NCBI GenBank assembly: GCA_944331885.1
Contig: CALVJF010000005.1
Coordinates: 1 to 26,868 of the forward strand
Length of the DNA: 26,868 nucleotides
Source of the DNA: an uncultured Bacilli bacterium
GTDB taxonomy: Bacteria > Bacillota_I > Bacilli_A > RF39 > UBA660
Direction: 5' to 3'
The translations under genes and the position numbers were made by a program. The notes beneath the pieces were generated by a model that was not told the origin of the DNA, did not search any database, and worked only from the letters and a program-made list of their open reading frames with translations. This document shows, piece by piece, positions 16,409 through 25,932 of the stretch (position 1 is the stretch's first letter; each line of letters begins with the position of its first letter).

Positions 16409-16852
16409 CTAAATCACCTCTGCTTTACCGCCAGCACTCTCAATTTTTGAAACGGCTTTAGTAGAGAAGCGATTAGCTTTAATAGTTAATTTCTTTTCTA
16501 ATTCACCATTTCCTAAGACTTTGATACCTGAAAGTTGTTTTTTGATAATACCTTTTTCTTTTAAAACTTCTGGTGTTACTACTTCACCATCATTGAAGTA
16601 TTTATTTAAATCACTTAAATTAATTGTTGCATATCTAATTGTATAACGAGCATTGTTAAATCCTCTTTTTGGTAATCTTCTATATAAAGGAGATTGTCCA
16701 CCTTGGAACCATGCTGGTATACTTGCTCCACTACGAGCTTTTTGTCCTTTTTCACCACGAGTTGATGTTTTACCCATGCCACTTCCTGGGCCACGGCCAA
16801 CTCTTTTTCTTACTTTTGCTTCTGGTGATTTAGCTAAGTTTTCTAATTTCAT
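16409..16852 (-). CDS. rplO: 50S ribosomal protein L15
   Basis: The 147-residue protein is uL15. The glycine/arginine-rich N-terminal extension ([27 protein letters not shown]) and [19 protein letters not shown] are diagnostic. The globular C-terminal part ends [12 protein letters not shown]. It starts two bases after rpsE ends and abuts secY. The gene rpmD (L30), normally between rpsE and rplO, is absent because there is no room for it. Confidence 0.98.
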   Translation of the reverse strand: MKLENLAKSPEAKVRKRVGRGPGSGMGKTSTRGEKGQKARSGASIPAWFQGGQSPLYRRLPKRGFNNARYTIRYATINLSDLNKYFNDGEVVTPEVLKEKGIIKKQLSGIKVLGNGELEKKLTIKANRFSTKAVSKIESAGGKAEVI

Positions 16853-16854
16853 TA

Positions 16855-17358
16855 TTACAACTCCTCAACTTTCTTACCACGAAGTGCAGCAACTTTTGCT
16901 GGTGTTTTTTGTACTTTTAACGCTTCTAATGTAGCTTTAGCAACATTAATTTTGGTATTTGATCCTAGTGATTTTGCAACAATATCTTTAACGCCGGCTA
17001 ATTCTAGAACAGCTCTGGCTGCTCCACCAGCTATAACTCCACGACCTTCAGCTGCAGGTTTAATTAAAACAGCTGCACGACCAACTTTTCCAGTTGCTTC
17101 GTGTGGAATTGTACGATTATCAATTAAGGCAACTTTTGATACATTCTTATTTGCTGCTTGAATAGCTTTTTTAATTGCTTCTGGTACTTCGTTAGCTTTT
17201 CCAGTACCAATACCAACCAATCCTTTTCTATTACCAACTACTACTGTAGCTGAAAATCTAAAATGACGTCCACCTTTTGTTACTTTTGTAACACGGCCAA
17301 TTGAAACAACTTTTTCTTCAAGCAAGCTTTTCTTAGAGTCTTTTTCTTGTTTTGGCAT
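16855..17358 (-). CDS. rpsE: 30S ribosomal protein S5
   Basis: The 167-residue protein is uS5, important for decoding fidelity and mRNA entry. The N-terminal double-stranded-RNA-binding fold [20 protein letters not shown] and [20 protein letters not shown] is intact. The C-terminal domain has [20 protein letters not shown] and [11 protein letters not shown]. It is normal length. Its end carries GAGGAG that serves rplO two bases later. Confidence 0.98.
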   Translation of the reverse strand: MPKQEKDSKKSLLEEKVVSIGRVTKVTKGGRHFRFSATVVVGNRKGLVGIGTGKANEVPEAIKKAIQAANKNVSKVALIDNRTIPHEATGKVGRAAVLIKPAAEGRGVIAGGAARAVLELAGVKDIVAKSLGSNTKINVAKATLEALKVQKTPAKVAALRGKKVEEL

Positions 17359-17372
17359 AATTTACCTCCCTC

Positions 17373-17729
17373 TTAGAATTCTAGTCCATTTTCACGTGCT
17401 GCTTCAGCTAAAGCTTGAACACGTCCGTGGTAAAGGTATCCACCTCTATCGAAAACTACTTTTTTGATTTTTGCTTTTTGAGCTTTTTCAGCAATATCTT
17501 TACCTACTAGGGCTGCGCCTTCGATATTGCCACCATTTTTAATTTTTAATTCAACAGACGAAGAGCTTACTAAGGTAGTGCCATTAACGTCGTCGATTAT
17601 TTGCGCAAAAATTTGATTATTTGAACGGAAAACATTTAGTCTTGGGCATTCTACTGTACCACTTACTTTAGAACGAACACGAGCATGTCTTCTTTTACGT
17701 ACAACATTTTTTGATTCTTTCTTTATCAT
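17373..17729 (-). CDS. rplR: 50S ribosomal protein L18
   Basis: The 118-residue protein is uL18, a 5S rRNA-binding protein of the central protuberance. The basic start [20 protein letters not shown], the segment [18 protein letters not shown] and the end [20 protein letters not shown] are family-typical. It lies 21 bases after rplF. Confidence 0.98.
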   Translation of the reverse strand: MIKKESKNVVRKRRHARVRSKVSGTVECPRLNVFRSNNQIFAQIIDDVNGTTLVSSSSVELKIKNGGNIEGAALVGKDIAEKAQKAKIKKVVFDRGGYLYHGRVQALAEAARENGLEF

Positions 17730-17750
17730 ACTATTACACTCCTTACCTTA

Positions 17751-18287
17751 TTAAGCTGCTTTCTTTCCTTCTTTACGACGTACATATTCGCCTTTATAAC
17801 GAATTCCCTTACCTTTATATGGTTCAGGTTCTCTTATTTTACGAACATTTGCCGCAAATTCAGAAACTTTTTGTTTATCAATTCCTGAAATTGTAATTTC
17901 AGTATTGCTTACTGATTCAGCTTTTAAATCAGATGGAACAATTACTTCAACTGGGTGAGAATATCCAGCGTTAATAGTTATTTTATTTCCAGCAACGCTA
18001 AATTTATATCCTACACCAACTGCCTCTAATCCTTTACTATAACCTTCTGTAACGCCAGTAATCATATTCTTAATTAGGGCATTAGTTGTACCATGTAATT
18101 GTCTTGCTTGTTTTGTTTCATTAGCTCTTGTAGTAATGATTTTTCCTTCAACTTCTTTTACTGAAATAAGTTTATCAGTATTTAATTTTAATTCACCTTT
18201 AGGTCCTTTAACAGATACTAAATTATTTTCGATTGTTACTGTAACTCCAGCAGGAATTACTAATTCTCTTTTTCCTATTCTACTCAT
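17751..18287 (-). CDS. rplF: 50S ribosomal protein L6
   Basis: The 178-residue protein is uL6, at the base of the factor-binding stalk. It has the family's two similar domains. Start SRIGKRELVIPAGVTVTIEN and end PEPYKGKGIRYKGEYVRRKE are diagnostic. It is the usual length and lies 11 bases after rpsH. Confidence 0.98.
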   Translation of the reverse strand: MSRIGKRELVIPAGVTVTIENNLVSVKGPKGELKLNTDKLISVKEVEGKIITTRANETKQARQLHGTTNALIKNMITGVTEGYSKGLEAVGVGYKFSVAGNKITINAGYSHPVEVIVPSDLKAESVSNTEITISGIDKQKVSEFAANVRKIREPEPYKGKGIRYKGEYVRRKEGKKAA

Positions 18288-18298
18288 AATCTATTTCC

Positions 18299-18694
18299 TT
18301 ACCAAATATAGGCAAGTACTTCTCCTCCTAGACCAGCTTCACGAGCTTCTTTGTCGGTCATTAATCCTTTAGAAGTTGAAATGATTGCGATTCCAAGTCC
18401 GTTTAAAACACGAGGAATTTCATCACTGTGGGCATAGACACGTAATCCTGATTTACTAACTCTTTTAAGACCAGTTATAACTCTTTCTTTTTTATTTCCA
18501 TATTTAAGAGTTAATGTTAACTTATCGCCTTTAATATTTTTTTCATAATTGAAGTCTGCTATATATCCTTCACGTTTAAGAATTTCAGCAATTCCTAAAG
18601 TCATTTTTGATCCTAAGACTTCAACAGTTTCATAACGCATTTGATTAGCATTACGAATTCTTGTAAGCATATCTGCTATTCTATCTCCTACCAT
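18299..18694 (-). CDS. rpsH: 30S ribosomal protein S8
   Basis: The 131-residue protein is uS8, a central-domain 16S rRNA binder. The start [20 protein letters not shown] and the C-terminal [20 protein letters not shown] and GGEVLAYIW are clear. It lies 19 bases after rpsN, with AGGAGG before the ATG. Confidence 0.98.
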   Translation of the reverse strand: MVGDRIADMLTRIRNANQMRYETVEVLGSKMTLGIAEILKREGYIADFNYEKNIKGDKLTLTLKYGNKKERVITGLKRVSKSGLRVYAHSDEIPRVLNGLGIAIISTSKGLMTDKEAREAGLGGEVLAYIW

Positions 18695-18713
18695 AATCTA
18701 AATTCCTCCTTTC

Positions 18714-18899
18714 CTACCAACTTGATTTCTTTACGCCAGGGATTTCGCCCTTACTTGCTAATTCTCTAAAGCAAATACGGCATAATTTGAATTTGCGAAG
18801 CACTCCATGAGGACGTCCACATCTTTCGCAACGAGTGTATTCTCTAACTTTGAACTTTGGAGTTCTTTGTTGTTTAACTTTTAAACTTGTCTTTGCCAT
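18714..18899 (-). CDS. rpsN: 30S ribosomal protein S14, zinc type (type Z)
   Basis: The 61-residue protein is the short, zinc-binding form of uS14. The ligands are two CxxC pairs in [11 protein letters not shown] and CRICFRELA. Start [20 protein letters not shown] and end [11 protein letters not shown] are the family norm. The presence of this form alone, between rplE and rpsH, implies dependence on zinc for S14 unless a zinc-free copy exists elsewhere in the genome. Confidence 0.98.
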   Translation of the reverse strand: MAKTSLKVKQQRTPKFKVREYTRCERCGRPHGVLRKFKLCRICFRELASKGEIPGVKKSSW

Positions 18900-18916
18900 A
18901 AATATAAACCCTCTTT

Positions 18917-19456
18917 CTACTTTCTAAAAGGCATTCCAAATGCACTTAATAGTTTGAATGCTTCTTCATTTGATTTTGCAGTAGTTACGAACACAATGTC
19001 CATACCTCTAATTTTTAATACATTATCGTATTCTATTTCTGGGAAAATTAATTGTTCTTTAATACCTAAAGTATAATTTCCTTTACCATCAAAGGCGGTT
19101 TTGGAAATACCTCTAAAATCTCTTACACGTGGTAAGGCAACTTTAATTAATTTTTCCATGAAGTTATACATATTTTCGCCACGTAATGTAACCTTAGCTC
19201 CAATAGTTTGACCTTCTCTTAATTTAAAGCCAGCAATTGATTTACGAGCTTTTGTTACAACTGGTTTTTGGCCAGCGATTAATTCTAGATCTTTTACAGC
19301 AGCTTCAATAAATTTAGAATCATGAGCAGCTTCTCCAACTCCCATGTTAATAACTATTTTTTCTAGTTTTGGAACTTCCATTTTAGATGAATAGTTAAAT
19401 TCTTTCATTAAAGCGTCGGCGATTTTTTTGTTATATAATTCTTTAAAATTACTCAT
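18917..19456 (-). CDS. rplE: 50S ribosomal protein L5
   Basis: The 179-residue protein is uL5, which binds 5S rRNA and contacts S13 across the subunit interface. [38 protein letters not shown] and the end [20 protein letters not shown] are the conserved blocks. It is full length and lies 12 bases after rplX. Confidence 0.98.
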   Translation of the reverse strand: MSNFKELYNKKIADALMKEFNYSSKMEVPKLEKIVINMGVGEAAHDSKFIEAAVKDLELIAGQKPVVTKARKSIAGFKLREGQTIGAKVTLRGENMYNFMEKLIKVALPRVRDFRGISKTAFDGKGNYTLGIKEQLIFPEIEYDNVLKIRGMDIVFVTTAKSNEEAFKLLSAFGMPFRK

Positions 19457-19468
19457 AAATTCACCTCA

Positions 19469-19720
19469 TTAACTAGCTTTCTTTTCTGATTTTTTTGTAG
19501 TTTTTTCAATTTTTTTAACGTTAGATACATGAATTGGAGCTTCCATTTCTTGGATACTACCAGTTTCATTTTGTCTTCCTGGTTTAATATGTTTTTTTAT
19601 AATATTAATTCCTTCAACAACAACTTTATCTTTTTTCTTAAGAGTTTTAATTATTTTCCCTTCCTTGCCTTTGTCTTTACCAGCAAGTACTTTTACATTG
19701 TCTCCTACTTTAACTTTCAT
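19469..19720 (-). CDS. rplX: 50S ribosomal protein L24, short form
   Basis: The 83-residue protein is uL24, an assembly initiator at the tunnel exit. The KOW motif ([20 protein letters not shown]) and [15 protein letters not shown] are intact, followed by APIHVSNV. The family usually continues for another 15-20 residues with a DPKTGKPTRV-type strand. Here this is replaced by a Lys-rich tail ([15 protein letters not shown]). The next gene begins 12 bases later, so no frameshifted remainder is hidden. The shortening is real or lineage-specific. Confidence 0.95.
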   Translation of the reverse strand: MKVKVGDNVKVLAGKDKGKEGKIIKTLKKKDKVVVEGINIIKKHIKPGRQNETGSIQEMEAPIHVSNVKKIEKTTKKSEKKAS

Positions 19721-19730
19721 AAGATCCTCC

Positions 19731-20099
19731 TTATAGAACTTCGTTAGCTAGTGAAACAATTTTCATGAAATCTTTATCACGAAGTTCACGAGCAACTGGT
19801 CCTAATACTCTTGTTCCAATTGGTGTTTTATCATCTTTGATTAAAACACATGCGTTGTCATCGAATTTAATATATGAGCCATCAGCTCTTCTAACACCTT
19901 GAACTGATCTAACGATTACGGCTTTAACTACTTTGCCTTTTTTAATGTTGCTATTTGGTATTGATTTTTTAACAGTACCAACTACAATATCTCCAATATT
20001 ACCAGTTTTTACTTTTGATCCGCCTAATACACGGATAACTAGTAATTCACGAGGTCCTGAATTATCAGCAACTTTTAATCTTGTTTCTTGCATTATCAT
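19731..20099 (-). CDS. rplN: 50S ribosomal protein L14
   Basis: The 122-residue protein is uL14, at the subunit interface. The start [40 protein letters not shown] and the end [18 protein letters not shown] are diagnostic. The first ATG gives the exact family length and is placed well behind AAGGAGG, so it is kept over the ATG two codons later. Confidence 0.98.
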   Translation of the reverse strand: MIMQETRLKVADNSGPRELLVIRVLGGSKVKTGNIGDIVVGTVKKSIPNSNIKKGKVVKAVIVRSVQGVRRADGSYIKFDDNACVLIKDDKTPIGTRVLGPVARELRDKDFMKIVSLANEVL

Positions 20100-20113
20100 A
20101 ATTTAGTACCTCC

Positions 20114-20374
20114 TTATAGAATTACAGCTTCAACAAGTACTTCTACTAACTCATATCTTTTAGTTTTAGATAATGGTCTTGTACTTGCAATACGAACTGT
20201 ATCTCCTTCTTTAGCTTTATTTAATTCATCATGAGCTGTATATTTTTTAGAATATTTAACTCTTTTACCATAAAGTGGATGCTTTTTGTGTGTTTCAACT
20301 AAAACAGTAATAGTTTTATCATTTTTAGCACTTACTACTTTTCCAACTAATTCTTGTCTTTTAGTTTCTGCCAT
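20114..20374 (-). CDS. rpsQ: 30S ribosomal protein S17
   Basis: The 86-residue protein is uS17. [20 protein letters not shown] and [20 protein letters not shown], then [20 protein letters not shown], match the family over its length. Its ATG shares one base with the stop of rpmC (TAATG), indicating translational coupling. Confidence 0.98.
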   Translation of the reverse strand: MAETKRQELVGKVVSAKNDKTITVLVETHKKHPLYGKRVKYSKKYTAHDELNKAKEGDTVRIASTRPLSKTKRYELVEVLVEAVIL

Positions 20375-20580
20375 TATTGTTCGCCTCCATTTTCTAGTTC
20401 TCTTTCACGTAATATTGTTTTCATTCTTGCAACATTTTTTCTTAATTCACGAATCTTAGAAGGTTTGTCTAAAGAACCAGTAGATTGTTTTAATCTTAGT
20501 TCAAATAATTCTTTTTTAGATTCAGTGATTTTACTTGTAAGTTCTTCACTTGAAAGTTTTCTTAATTCATTAACCTTCAT
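20374..20580 (-). CDS. rpmC: 50S ribosomal protein L29
   Basis: The 68-residue protein is uL29, a two-helix protein at the tunnel exit near L23. [40 protein letters not shown] and [14 protein letters not shown] are typical. In-frame GTG codons lie upstream (20589 and 20592), but they overlap the AGGTGGTG binding site. The ATG at 20580 gives the family length and is preferred. It overlaps rplP by 11 bases. Confidence 0.97.
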   Translation of the reverse strand: MKVNELRKLSSEELTSKITESKKELFELRLKQSTGSLDKPSKIRELRKNVARMKTILRERELENGGEQ

Positions 20581-21001
20581 TAGATTCACCACCTTGTTCT
20601 TTTTTTACAAATTTAGTTTTAACAGGTAATTTATGTGAAGCTAGACGAAGTGCTTCTCTTGCAATTTCTTCACTTACGCCACCAATTTCAAACATGATTT
20701 TACCTTCTTTAACTACTGCTACCCATTCTTCTACGTTACCTTTACCTTTACCTTGACGAGTTTCAAGAGGTTTTTTAGTTCTTGCTAAATGTGGGAATAT
20801 GTTAATCCAAACTTTTCCACCACGTTTCATGTAACGTGTCATAGCAATACGAGCAGCTTCAATTTGACGAGCAGAAATCCATGCTCCTTCTTTAGCTTGT
20901 AAACCATATTCGCCAAAGTGTAATTCTGTATTACCTCTAGCGTGTCCTTCGTATGAAATACGATGTGGTTTACGATATTTAGTTCTTTTTGGAATTAACA
21001 T
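20570..21001 (-). CDS. rplP: 50S ribosomal protein L16
   Basis: The 143-residue protein is uL16, near the A-site tRNA and peptidyl transferase centre. [20 protein letters not shown], then [20 protein letters not shown] and the loop [20 protein letters not shown] are diagnostic. A short acidic tail (EQGGESNEG) is extra. It starts 23 bases inside rpsC, and its ribosome binding site lies in rpsC. Confidence 0.98.
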   Translation of the reverse strand: MLIPKRTKYRKPHRISYEGHARGNTELHFGEYGLQAKEGAWISARQIEAARIAMTRYMKRGGKVWINIFPHLARTKKPLETRQGKGKGNVEEWVAVVKEGKIMFEIGGVSEEIAREALRLASHKLPVKTKFVKKEQGGESNEG

Positions 21002-21659
21002 TTTTTGTCTCTCCCTTCACTGCTTTTTTAGTAGGAAGAATTTCTCCTTTATAAATCCAAACTTTAACACCGATTTTTCCGTATGTTGTATCAGCTTCGG
21101 CATGAGCATAATCAATGTCTGCTCTTAAAGTATGTAGTGGAACAGTTCCTTCTGTATATCCTTCAGTACGAGCCATTTCAGCACCACCTAAACGACCTGA
21201 TACAGCAGTTTTAATTCCTTTAGCTCCTGCTTTCATTGTATTTCTAATAGCTCTCTTTTGAGCACTTCTGAATGGTGCGCGAGCAGCTATTTGAGCAGCA
21301 ATGTTTTCAGCAACTAATTTAGCATTTAAATCTGGATTTTTTACTTCAACGATTGATACATAAATATCTTCATCTACTAATTTAATTAAAGCTTTTCTTA
21401 ATTTATCAATATCTTCACCGCCACGGCCAATAATGATACCTGGTTTAGCAGTTAAGATTTTTACTTCTGTCTTTTTATTATTTCTTTCAATAACAACTGA
21501 GGCAATAGCTGCATCTTTTAGATTTTTAGCAATAAATTTACGAATTTTAATATCTTTATTTAAAAGAGTACCAAAATCTTTATTTGATGCAAACCATTTA
21601 GATTCCCAATCTTTATTAACGCCAATTCTTAAACTAATTGGATTTACTTTTTGTCCCAT
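20979..21659 (-). CDS. rpsC: 30S ribosomal protein S3
   Basis: The 226-residue protein is uS3, at the mRNA entry site. [20 protein letters not shown], a type II KH domain with the GRGG loop ([20 protein letters not shown]) and the C-terminal [20 protein letters not shown] with [15 protein letters not shown] are all present. Its ATG follows the rplV stop with no gap. The end overlaps rplP. Confidence 0.98.
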   Translation of the reverse strand: MGQKVNPISLRIGVNKDWESKWFASNKDFGTLLNKDIKIRKFIAKNLKDAAIASVVIERNNKKTEVKILTAKPGIIIGRGGEDIDKLRKALIKLVDEDIYVSIVEVKNPDLNAKLVAENIAAQIAARAPFRSAQKRAIRNTMKAGAKGIKTAVSGRLGGAEMARTEGYTEGTVPLHTLRADIDYAHAEADTTYGKIGVKVWIYKGEILPTKKAVKGETKNVNSKKN

Positions 21660-22004
21660 CTATTTTGCCTCCTTATTGTCAGTTACTTTAACAGTAATAT
21701 GACTTGTTCTTTTATCTCTTCTATCAACTTTTGTTCTACTTCCGAATTTAATTCTTTTATAAACTGGGCCTGGATTAATGTAGCATTCAGAGATAACAAG
21801 TTCTTCTTCTTTTGCACCGTTATTATTAACAGCATTAGCAATAGCAGAATTTAATACTTTACTAATAAGTCTGCTAGCTTTAGTATTAGTATTACTTAAA
21901 ATACCTTGTGCAGTTTGAACGTCTTTACCTCTAATAAGATCAAGAGTCATTCTTGCTTTACGAGGAGCGATCATAGCACTTTTATGTATTGCATATGTTT
22001 CCAT
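21660..22004 (-). CDS. rplV: 50S ribosomal protein L22
   Basis: The 114-residue protein is uL22, whose extended hairpin lines the exit tunnel. SAMIAPRKARMTLDLIRGKD, SKVLNSAIANAVNNNGAKEE and the hairpin and end region NPGPVYKRIKFGSRTKVDRR are clear. Hairpin length is normal, with none of the small indels known from macrolide-resistant mutants obvious by eye. Confidence 0.98.
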   Translation of the reverse strand: METYAIHKSAMIAPRKARMTLDLIRGKDVQTAQGILSNTNTKASRLISKVLNSAIANAVNNNGAKEEELVISECYINPGPVYKRIKFGSRTKVDRRDKRTSHITVKVTDNKEAK

Positions 22005-22022
22005 CTACTTATTTCTCCCTTC

Positions 22023-22286
22023 CTACTTTTGTCCAGCATGTCCGCCGAATTTACGAGTTAATGCAAATTCACCAAGCTTGTGTCCAACCATATCTTCAGT
22101 AATATATACTGGGATAAATTCTTTTCCGTTGTGAACAGCTATTGTATGGCCGATAAAATCAGGATAGATTGTTGAACGACGAGACCAAGTTTTAATAACT
22201 TCTTTTTTATTATTTTTATTTAATTCTTGAACCTTTTTAAGTAATCTATCGAATACATAAGGTCCCTTTTTTAAACTTCTTGCCAT
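22023..22286 (-). CDS. rpsS: 30S ribosomal protein S19
   Basis: The 87-residue protein is uS19 of the head. [40 protein letters not shown] and [17 protein letters not shown] are diagnostic. It is slightly shorter at the C-terminus than the 91-93 residues common in Bacillota. It lies 13 bases after rplB. Confidence 0.98.
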   Translation of the reverse strand: MARSLKKGPYVFDRLLKKVQELNKNNKKEVIKTWSRRSTIYPDFIGHTIAVHNGKEFIPVYITEDMVGHKLGEFALTRKFGGHAGQK

Positions 22287-22299
22287 TTACTTTTTCCTC

Positions 22300-23133
22300 C
22301 TACTTTTTCTTTTTACGGCTAACGATTAGCTTGTCAGACGCTTTCTTATTTTTACGAGTTTTTAATCCAAGTGCAGGTTTACCCCAAGGAGTAACTGGTC
22401 CTTTACGTCCAATTGGAGCACGTCCTTCACCACCACCATGTGGGTGATCATTAGGATTCATTACAGAACCACGGTTTGTTGGTCTGATTCCTAAATGACG
22501 TTTACGTCCAGCTTTTCCTAAATTTACTAATTCGTAGTCTTCGTTACCAACTACACCAATAGTTGCTAAGCAAGTTCCTAAAATCATTCTTGTTTCGCCA
22601 GATTGTAATCTTACCATTACATATTTACCTTCACGGCCAAGAATTTGAGCACTAGCTCCAGCACTACGAGCAATTTCTGCTCCTTTTCCTGGTTTTAATT
22701 CAATACAATGAATTACTGTACCTACAGGAATGTTAGCAAGTGGTAAAGCATTACCTACTTTGATATCTGCTTCTGGTCCATTTTCAATAATCATTCCTAC
22801 TTCTAAACCTTTTGGTGCAATAATATATCTTTTTTCACCATCTAAGTAGTTGATTAAAGCAATGTTTGCATTACGATTTGGATCGTATTCAATGCTTGCT
22901 ACACGGCCTGAAACATTAAATTTATTTCTTTTAAAATCAATTATTCTATATTTTCTTTTTGCGCCGCCACCGATGTGTCTTACAGTCATTCTACCTTGAT
23001 TATTGCGACCACCACTTTTACTTTTTGAAACAAGTAGTGACTTTTCAGGAGTAGAAGTTGTGATTTCTGTGTTTGCTAAAGTAGTCATACCACGACGGCC
23101 ATTAGTTGTTGGTTTATATTTTTTAATTGCCAT
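22300..23133 (-). CDS. rplB: 50S ribosomal protein L2
   Basis: The 277-residue protein is uL2, needed for subunit association and peptidyl transfer. [37 protein letters not shown] and [20 protein letters not shown], containing the essential His region, are present. The basic C-terminus is [20 protein letters not shown]. It is full length and lies 17 bases after rplW. Confidence 0.99.
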   Translation of the reverse strand: MAIKKYKPTTNGRRGMTTLANTEITTSTPEKSLLVSKSKSGGRNNQGRMTVRHIGGGAKRKYRIIDFKRNKFNVSGRVASIEYDPNRNANIALINYLDGEKRYIIAPKGLEVGMIIENGPEADIKVGNALPLANIPVGTVIHCIELKPGKGAEIARSAGASAQILGREGKYVMVRLQSGETRMILGTCLATIGVVGNEDYELVNLGKAGRKRHLGIRPTNRGSVMNPNDHPHGGGEGRAPIGRKGPVTPWGKPALGLKTRKNKKASDKLIVSRKKKK

Positions 23134-23150
23134 ATAATCTCACTCCTATC

Positions 23151-23426
23151 CTATAATTCTATCTTTTCGCCATCTTTTAGAGTAACAATTGCTTTTTTGT
23201 AAGTTTTTGTCTTACCAGTATATTTTCCTACTCTTTTGTCTTTAGCTTTAGTATTTAAAGTATTAACTTTTTCTACTTTAACGCCAAATGCTGCTTCGAT
23301 AGCTTTTTTAATTTCTATTTTATTAGCACTTTTTGCTACTTTGAATGTGTAAACATTTTTTTCTGCTGCATAAGCAGATTTTTCAGTTACAACTGGTGCA
23401 ATAATAATATCAGTATAATTTTTCAT
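23151..23426 (-). CDS. rplW: 50S ribosomal protein L23
   Basis: The 91-residue protein is uL23, the docking site for trigger factor and SRP at the tunnel exit. [40 protein letters not shown] and the loop [20 protein letters not shown] match the family. Its ATG shares one base with the rplD stop (TAATG). Confidence 0.98.
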   Translation of the reverse strand: MKNYTDIIIAPVVTEKSAYAAEKNVYTFKVAKSANKIEIKKAIEAAFGVKVEKVNTLNTKAKDKRVGKYTGKTKTYKKAIVTLKDGEKIEL

Positions 23427-24049
23427 TATTTAAGCACCTCCTCGATTTGTTTAACAGCTGCTTCATCACAAACTAGAACATCAGCATTAACAATGTCATA
23501 AACATTGATTTCATCAGCTAATATTGCGTAAGCATATCCTAAATTTCTTGAAGCCATGTATAAGTTTTCATTATCTTCTTTTGTAACGAATAAAACTTTA
23601 CCTGTTAATTTTAATGTTGTCATGATAGCTTTTAAATCTTTAGTTTTTAGATTTTCTAAAGTAATGTTATCTAAAACAACTAATTCTTTATCATTTACTT
23701 TATGAGTTAAAGCACTCTTAAGAGCTAAAACTCTTTCTTTTTTGTTCATCTTGAAACCATAGTCTCTTGGTGTTACGCCAAAGGCAATACCACCACCACG
23801 CCATTGTGTAGCACGGATAGATCCTTGACGAGCTCTACCAGTTCCTTTTTGTTTCCAAGGCTTTCTACCACCGCCTGAAACTTCAGAGCGAGTTTTTGTT
23901 TTATGAGTTCCTTGTCTAGTTGCTGCTAATTGTAAATCGATTGCTTTTTTCAAAACAATGTCATTTACTTCAATATTCCATACATCTTTGTTTAATGTTA
24001 AATCTTTTAGTTCTTCGCCTTTAATGTTTAAAACTTTTACTTTTGCCAT
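23426..24049 (-). CDS. rplD: 50S ribosomal protein L4
   Basis: The 207-residue protein is uL4. Its long basic loop ([20 protein letters not shown], then [20 protein letters not shown]) reaches the exit-tunnel constriction. The C-terminal [20 protein letters not shown] is typical. In some bacteria L4 represses its own operon by binding the S10 leader; whether that happens here is unknown, though a structured leader exists. It lies 23 bases after rplC. Confidence 0.98.
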   Translation of the reverse strand: MAKVKVLNIKGEELKDLTLNKDVWNIEVNDIVLKKAIDLQLAATRQGTHKTKTRSEVSGGGRKPWKQKGTGRARQGSIRATQWRGGGIAFGVTPRDYGFKMNKKERVLALKSALTHKVNDKELVVLDNITLENLKTKDLKAIMTTLKLTGKVLFVTKEDNENLYMASRNLGYAYAILADEINVYDIVNADVLVCDEAAVKQIEEVLK

Positions 24050-24072
24050 AAAGAATCACCTTTCTTCAGTAA

Positions 24073-24810
24073 TTAATTACTTTCCTCTTGGTTTTCTTCA
24101 GTTTCTGTTGCAGCAACTTCTTCTGTAGGTTCTTCTACTTCATCAATTACTGTTTCATAACTAACTAATTCTTTTGGATTAGCTTTTCTACTATTTTTAA
24201 CAGCAGATTTAATTAAAACTAAAGATTTTTTTGCACCTGGAATATTTCCACTTACTAAAATGTAATTTTCAGCAGCGTTTACTTCAATAATTTCAAGATT
24301 TTGGATAGTTGTTGTTTCAACTCCCATGTGTCCTGGTAATTTCTTACCTTTTAATACACGCATTGGTCTCATTGTTCCCATTGAACCAGGTCCTCTATGA
24401 TAACGAGAACCATGAGCCATAGGCCCACGAGATTGATTATGACGTTTGATAACACCTTGTGTTCCTTTACCTTTGTTAGTGCCTGTTACGTCAACAATTT
24501 CACCAACTTCAAAGATATCAGCGCTTACTTTGTCACCTAGAGAATAAGTTGCGTCAACATCTCTGATTTCTTTTAAGAAGCGCTTAGGGTTTGTATTAGC
24601 TTTTTTAGCATGGCCAATACTTGCTTTTGTAGCGTTTTTTTCTTTTTTGTCGAATACGCCTAATTGGATTGCGTTATAACCATCAGTTTCAGCTGTTTTA
24701 ACTTGAGTTACAACATTTGGCTCAACTTCTACTACAGTAACAGGAATTAATTTACCTTCTTTAGTAAAAACTTGAGTCATACCAATTTTACGACCTAAGA
24801 TTCCTTTCAT
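24073..24810 (-). CDS. rplC: 50S ribosomal protein L3 with acidic C-terminal tail
   Basis: The 245-residue protein is uL3, an early assembly protein. [40 protein letters not shown] and the loop [20 protein letters not shown] are conserved. The family usually ends near residue 210. Here about 30 extra residues rich in Glu follow ([20 protein letters not shown]). This tail is unusual in charge for a ribosomal protein and is likely on the surface. It lies 19 bases after rpsJ, with TGGAGG before the ATG. Confidence 0.98.
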   Translation of the reverse strand: MKGILGRKIGMTQVFTKEGKLIPVTVVEVEPNVVTQVKTAETDGYNAIQLGVFDKKEKNATKASIGHAKKANTNPKRFLKEIRDVDATYSLGDKVSADIFEVGEIVDVTGTNKGKGTQGVIKRHNQSRGPMAHGSRYHRGPGSMGTMRPMRVLKGKKLPGHMGVETTTIQNLEIIEVNAAENYILVSGNIPGAKKSLVLIKSAVKNSRKANPKELVSYETVIDEVEEPTEEVAATETEENQEESN

Positions 24811-24829
24811 TTTTTACCTCCATTAATAA

Positions 24830-25135
24830 TTATTTGATATTGATGTCTACACCGCTTGGTAAATCTAAGTGTGCTAATGCATCAATAGTTTCTTTACTTG
24901 GGTTTTTAATATCGATTAATCTTTTATGAGTACGCATTTCAAATTGTTCTCTTGAATCTTTGTACTTATGAACCGCTCTTAATACTGTAAATTTTTCAAC
25001 TTCAGTAGGAAGAGGAATTGGTCCAGATACGATGCCCCCAGTTCTTTTAACAGTGTCTACGATTTTCCCAGCAGCTAGATCAACAACACGATGATCGTAA
25101 GCTTTTAGGTTAATACGAACCTTGTTATTTGACAT
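24830..25135 (-). CDS. rpsJ: 30S ribosomal protein S10
   Basis: The 101-residue protein is uS10, part of the head; as NusE it also takes part in antitermination with Nus[41 protein letters not shown] and [20 protein letters not shown] are diagnostic. An in-frame TTG at 25219 would add 28 non-conserved residues from the leader. The ATG at 25135 follows AAGGAGGAC and gives family length, so it is preferred. It is the first gene of the supercluster. Confidence 0.98.
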   Translation of the reverse strand: MSNNKVRINLKAYDHRVVDLAAGKIVDTVKRTGGIVSGPIPLPTEVEKFTVLRAVHKYKDSREQFEMRTHKRLIDIKNPSKETIDALAHLDLPSGVDINIK

Positions 25136-25262
25136 TTTCCATGTCCTCCTTTCGCCTATATCTAGTATAGACTTGCTCCGTAATGAATTCCCTGATATTC
25201 CAATTAATTTGAACAACAAATCCTAGTGTATCAGCAACCTCACACATCTCGGCAGTCATACG
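25136..25262 (-). promoter_or_regulatory. Structured 5' leader of the S10 supercluster
   Basis: This is a leader of about 125 bases between the predicted start and rpsJ. Near its 3' end, GTCTATA (25166-25172) and TATAGGC (25154-25160) form a 7-bp hairpin around CTAGA, four bases before the AGGAGG site (25145-25150). The upstream part contains GAGGTTGCTGATACAC, which looks like conserved leader sequence seen before rpsJ in Bacillota (recognised by eye only). No intrinsic terminator is visible, so control would act on translation or by another protein. It also holds an in-frame 44-codon ORF that overlaps the rpsJ start. Confidence 0.6.
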
Positions 25263-25268
25263 AATATG

Positions 25269-25297
25269 ATTATAGCAATAAATTATATGAAAATCAA
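25269..25297 (-). promoter_or_regulatory. Main promoter of the S10-spc-alpha supercluster
   Basis: The -35 TTGATT (25292-25297), 17-base spacer and perfect -10 TATAAT (25269-25274) with TGC extended element predict a start near 25262. A/T-rich tracts upstream (25298-25430, as A runs on this strand) could be UP elements for the alpha C-terminal domain. I see no other convincing promoter within the cluster. Confidence 0.85.
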
Positions 25298-25647
25298 GGG
25301 ATTTTTTATAGTTTTTTGTTGTTTCGTTCTTACGTGAATTAAAAAAGTAAATTCCAGTTTCAATATTAAAAAGCTGAATATAGTTTTACATTTTTTAAAA
25401 TTCTATAGTTTTTTTGTTTTTGGCGCGGAAAAATTTCTAATATATTTTATTTTCTAATTATTTTTATTTAAATTTCAAATTATTTATTCACTTTAAAACG
25501 CCCATATATGGACGTTTCTCTTATATTTCAATTTCATATTATGAATGTGATTATTCCATAATAAATACTTCTATTAATACTTGGATTCATTAATTTTCTA
25601 TAACTTGTATATATTCTATATTACATAATTAAAAAATATGATTAATT
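25298..25647. other. AT-rich non-coding spacer between the toxin gene and the rpsJ promoter
   Basis: About 350 bases without a supported gene. It contains three copies of TATAGTTTT (from 25307, 25379 and 25404), an isolated GC-rich GGCGCGG (25422-25428) and one inverted repeat at 25496-25517. The A runs on the minus strand may act as upstream promoter elements for rpsJ. Nothing else was recognised. Confidence 0.5.
25496..25517. terminator. Inverted repeat, possible weak terminator
   Basis: AAACG/CGTTT with an inner palindrome CCATATATGG and one C/A mismatch. On the minus strand it is followed by only four T, so it is a possible but weak terminator for the toxin-antitoxin transcript, about 130 bases past the toxin stop. 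Confidence 0.4.
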
Positions 25648-25932
25648 TTATAATACTTCACTATGGCTACCAGTATTTACCAACAATAATATTAATTCAT
25701 TATCCAAATATTTGTAAATAAGTAGCCAATCTGGTTCAATATGGCAATCTCTGCAACCTTTAAACCTTTTATCACTATATAGAGCATGGTCTTTATATTT
25801 AGGATCTAATTGTTCTTTTCTTGAAAGCATTTCTACAACATCAAGTAGTTTATCAATATTCTTTCCCTGTTTAATCAATTTTTTAAATGATTTTTTAAAT
25901 TCTTTGGAATATTTTATATTGTAATTACTCAT
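25648..25932 (-). CDS. yafQ: YafQ-type mRNA endoribonuclease toxin (RelE superfamily)
   Basis: The 94-residue protein is a type II toxin predicted to cut mRNA on the ribosome. Residues equivalent to the E. coli YafQ active site are visible: H49, then CHIEPDWLLIYKY with H64, D68 and W69, and H90 in NTGSHSEVL. The full length and all key residues are kept, so the toxin looks active. Its ATG overlaps the end of the antitoxin gene by 8 bases, as is usual for such pairs. Located at the border between an accessory segment and the ribosomal cluster. Confidence 0.92.
   Translation of the reverse strand: MSNYNIKYSKEFKKSFKKLIKQGKNIDKLLDVVEMLSRKEQLDPKYKDHALYSDKRFKGCRDCHIEPDWLLIYKYLDNELILLLVNTGSHSEVL

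Noticed and set aside
16615..17161. Frames overlapping rplO and rpsE on either strand (16615-16800, 16653-16934, 16952-17161)
   Set aside because: They are shadows of strongly conserved ribosomal genes, with no start signals or family resemblance.
11262..25135. Horizontally acquired segments within the ribosomal cluster
   Set aside because: Gene order, spacing and base composition are uniform and typical. Only the absence of rpmD departs from the norm.
25136..25219. 28-residue N-terminal extension of S10 from a TTG at 25219
   Set aside because: S10 family length and the AAGGAGGAC site fix the start at the ATG at 25135.
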